Shown here: piece after piece, positions 15,341 through 15,725 of the stretch
Position numbering within the stretch: the first letter of the stretch is position 1
Layout of the letters: each line of letters opens with the position of its first letter
From: an uncultured Desulfovibrio sp.
Lineage (GTDB): Bacteria > Desulfobacterota > Desulfovibrionia > Desulfovibrionales > Desulfovibrionaceae
Length of the DNA stretch: 15,725 nucleotides
Assembly (NCBI GenBank): GCA_946490455.1
Contig: CAMLXE010000010.1
Location: 1 to 15,725 of the forward strand
Direction of reading: 5' to 3'
Program-made: the position numbers and the translations under genes
The notes under the pieces: model-generated
The model's input: only the letters and a program-made list of their open reading frames with translations
Told to the model about the DNA's origin: nothing
Database searches by the model: none

Positions 15341-15505
15341 GGAGGGAAACGCAGTTACGGGTCGAACTGCAACGAAATGAGGCAAACGAACACGGGAACG
15401 CATGACAGGACTCTGAGAAGTTAAAGCGCTGAACAGAACTGTACAGATACCGCAAACAGATTGGAACAACAACCGAAATATTCCCTTCCCGCTGGCAACG
15501 AAAAT

Positions 15506-15544
15506 GAGACAGGCAGGACCGTCTCCCCTCTGCAGAAGGGAGAC
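15506..15544 (-). other. Competing short hairpins between rpoH and the TPR gene
   Basis: GTCTCCC (15521-15527) pairs with GGGAGAC (15538-15544), while GTCTC (15521-15525) can pair instead with GAGAC (15506-15510). No U tract follows on the minus strand, so this is not a clear rpoH terminator. The rest of the 228-base spacer shows no gene; it must hold the TPR gene's translation start signals and perhaps a promoter. Confidence 0.35.
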
Positions 15545-15568
15545 AACCGAAGACCGGTATTCCCTGTA

Positions 15569-15725
15569 TCAGGACTTGTTAATCCAGTCTTCGGAAAAAT
15601 CGTTGATCCCAGTGGACAGATGGGCCTTCAGTTTCTGCAGCAGGCGAGCCTCAAGCTGCCGAACCCGCTCTCGAGTCACATTGTAACGTTCCCCAATTTC
15701 ACGCAACGTTACGGGATCATCAGTC
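15569..15725 (-). CDS. rpoH: RNA polymerase sigma-32 factor RpoH, C-terminal end only
   Basis: The last 52 codons of a gene that enters from the right edge. The segment TLREIGERYNVTRERVRQLE is sigma-70 family region 4.2, the helix-turn-helix that reads the -35 box. The following LLQKLKAHLS is typical of heat-shock sigma factors, where VTRERVRQIE-like sequences sit close to the C-terminus. Primary sigma factors share the helix but usually have different flanks and a longer LRxLRHP-type ending. RpoH is therefore the best reading, with another alternative sigma factor possible. It is upstream of the envelope gene series on the same strand. Confidence 0.8.
   Translation of the reverse strand, partial: TDDPVTLREIGERYNVTRERVRQLEARLLQKLKAHLSTGINDFSEDWINKS

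Overview
The window looks like chromosomal housekeeping sequence from a sulfate reducer-type deltaproteobacterium (Desulfovibrionaceae or a close relative). The best clue is the pairing of an archaeal-type entry to the shikimate pathway (2-amino-3,7-dideoxy-heptulosonate synthase plus 3-dehydroquinate synthase II) with a bacterial chorismate mutase-prephenate dehydratase. The rpoH / TPR lipoprotein / LolB-like / cysS block and the two radical-SAM modification genes fit the same group. The placement is inferred from gene content and order, not from a database search. No mobile element, CRISPR array, tRNA or rRNA was seen.

Left part (1-3930). A truncated universal stress protein gene points left. 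After a gene-free stretch comes a plus-strand aromatic amino acid operon. It has a promoter (659-688) and a 33-codon leader peptide dense in Phe, Tyr and Trp codons (716-817). Mutually exclusive antiterminator (788-849) and terminator (841-873) hairpins follow, then aroA', aroB' and pheA, closed by a strong two-way terminator. The leader has the layout of a ribosome-mediated transcription attenuator that would read the charging of all three aromatic tRNAs. It is the most interesting object in the window.

Middle part (3951-8830). On the minus strand are rdgB (inosine/xanthosine triphosphate pyrophosphatase), an HD-domain protein whose nucleotidyltransferase head is degenerate, and rlmN (23S rRNA/tRNA adenine C2 methyltransferase). 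Divergent from rdgB is rimO (ribosomal protein S12 methylthiotransferase), which ends in its own hairpin terminator.

Right part (8840-15725). A long minus-strand series reads, in transcription order: rpoH (3' end only), a TPR lipoprotein, a LolB-like lipoprotein, a small unknown protein, rpiB, cysS and a periplasmic M48 metalloprotease with TPRs (BepA-like). The genes are tightly packed: TPR and LolB-like genes overlap as ATGA, and cysS and the protease overlap by 16 bases. The exceptions are the gap before the TPR gene and the 183-base gap before cysS. Three of the products are probably envelope proteins, so the block combines a heat-shock sigma factor, envelope assembly or quality control, and central metabolism and translation.
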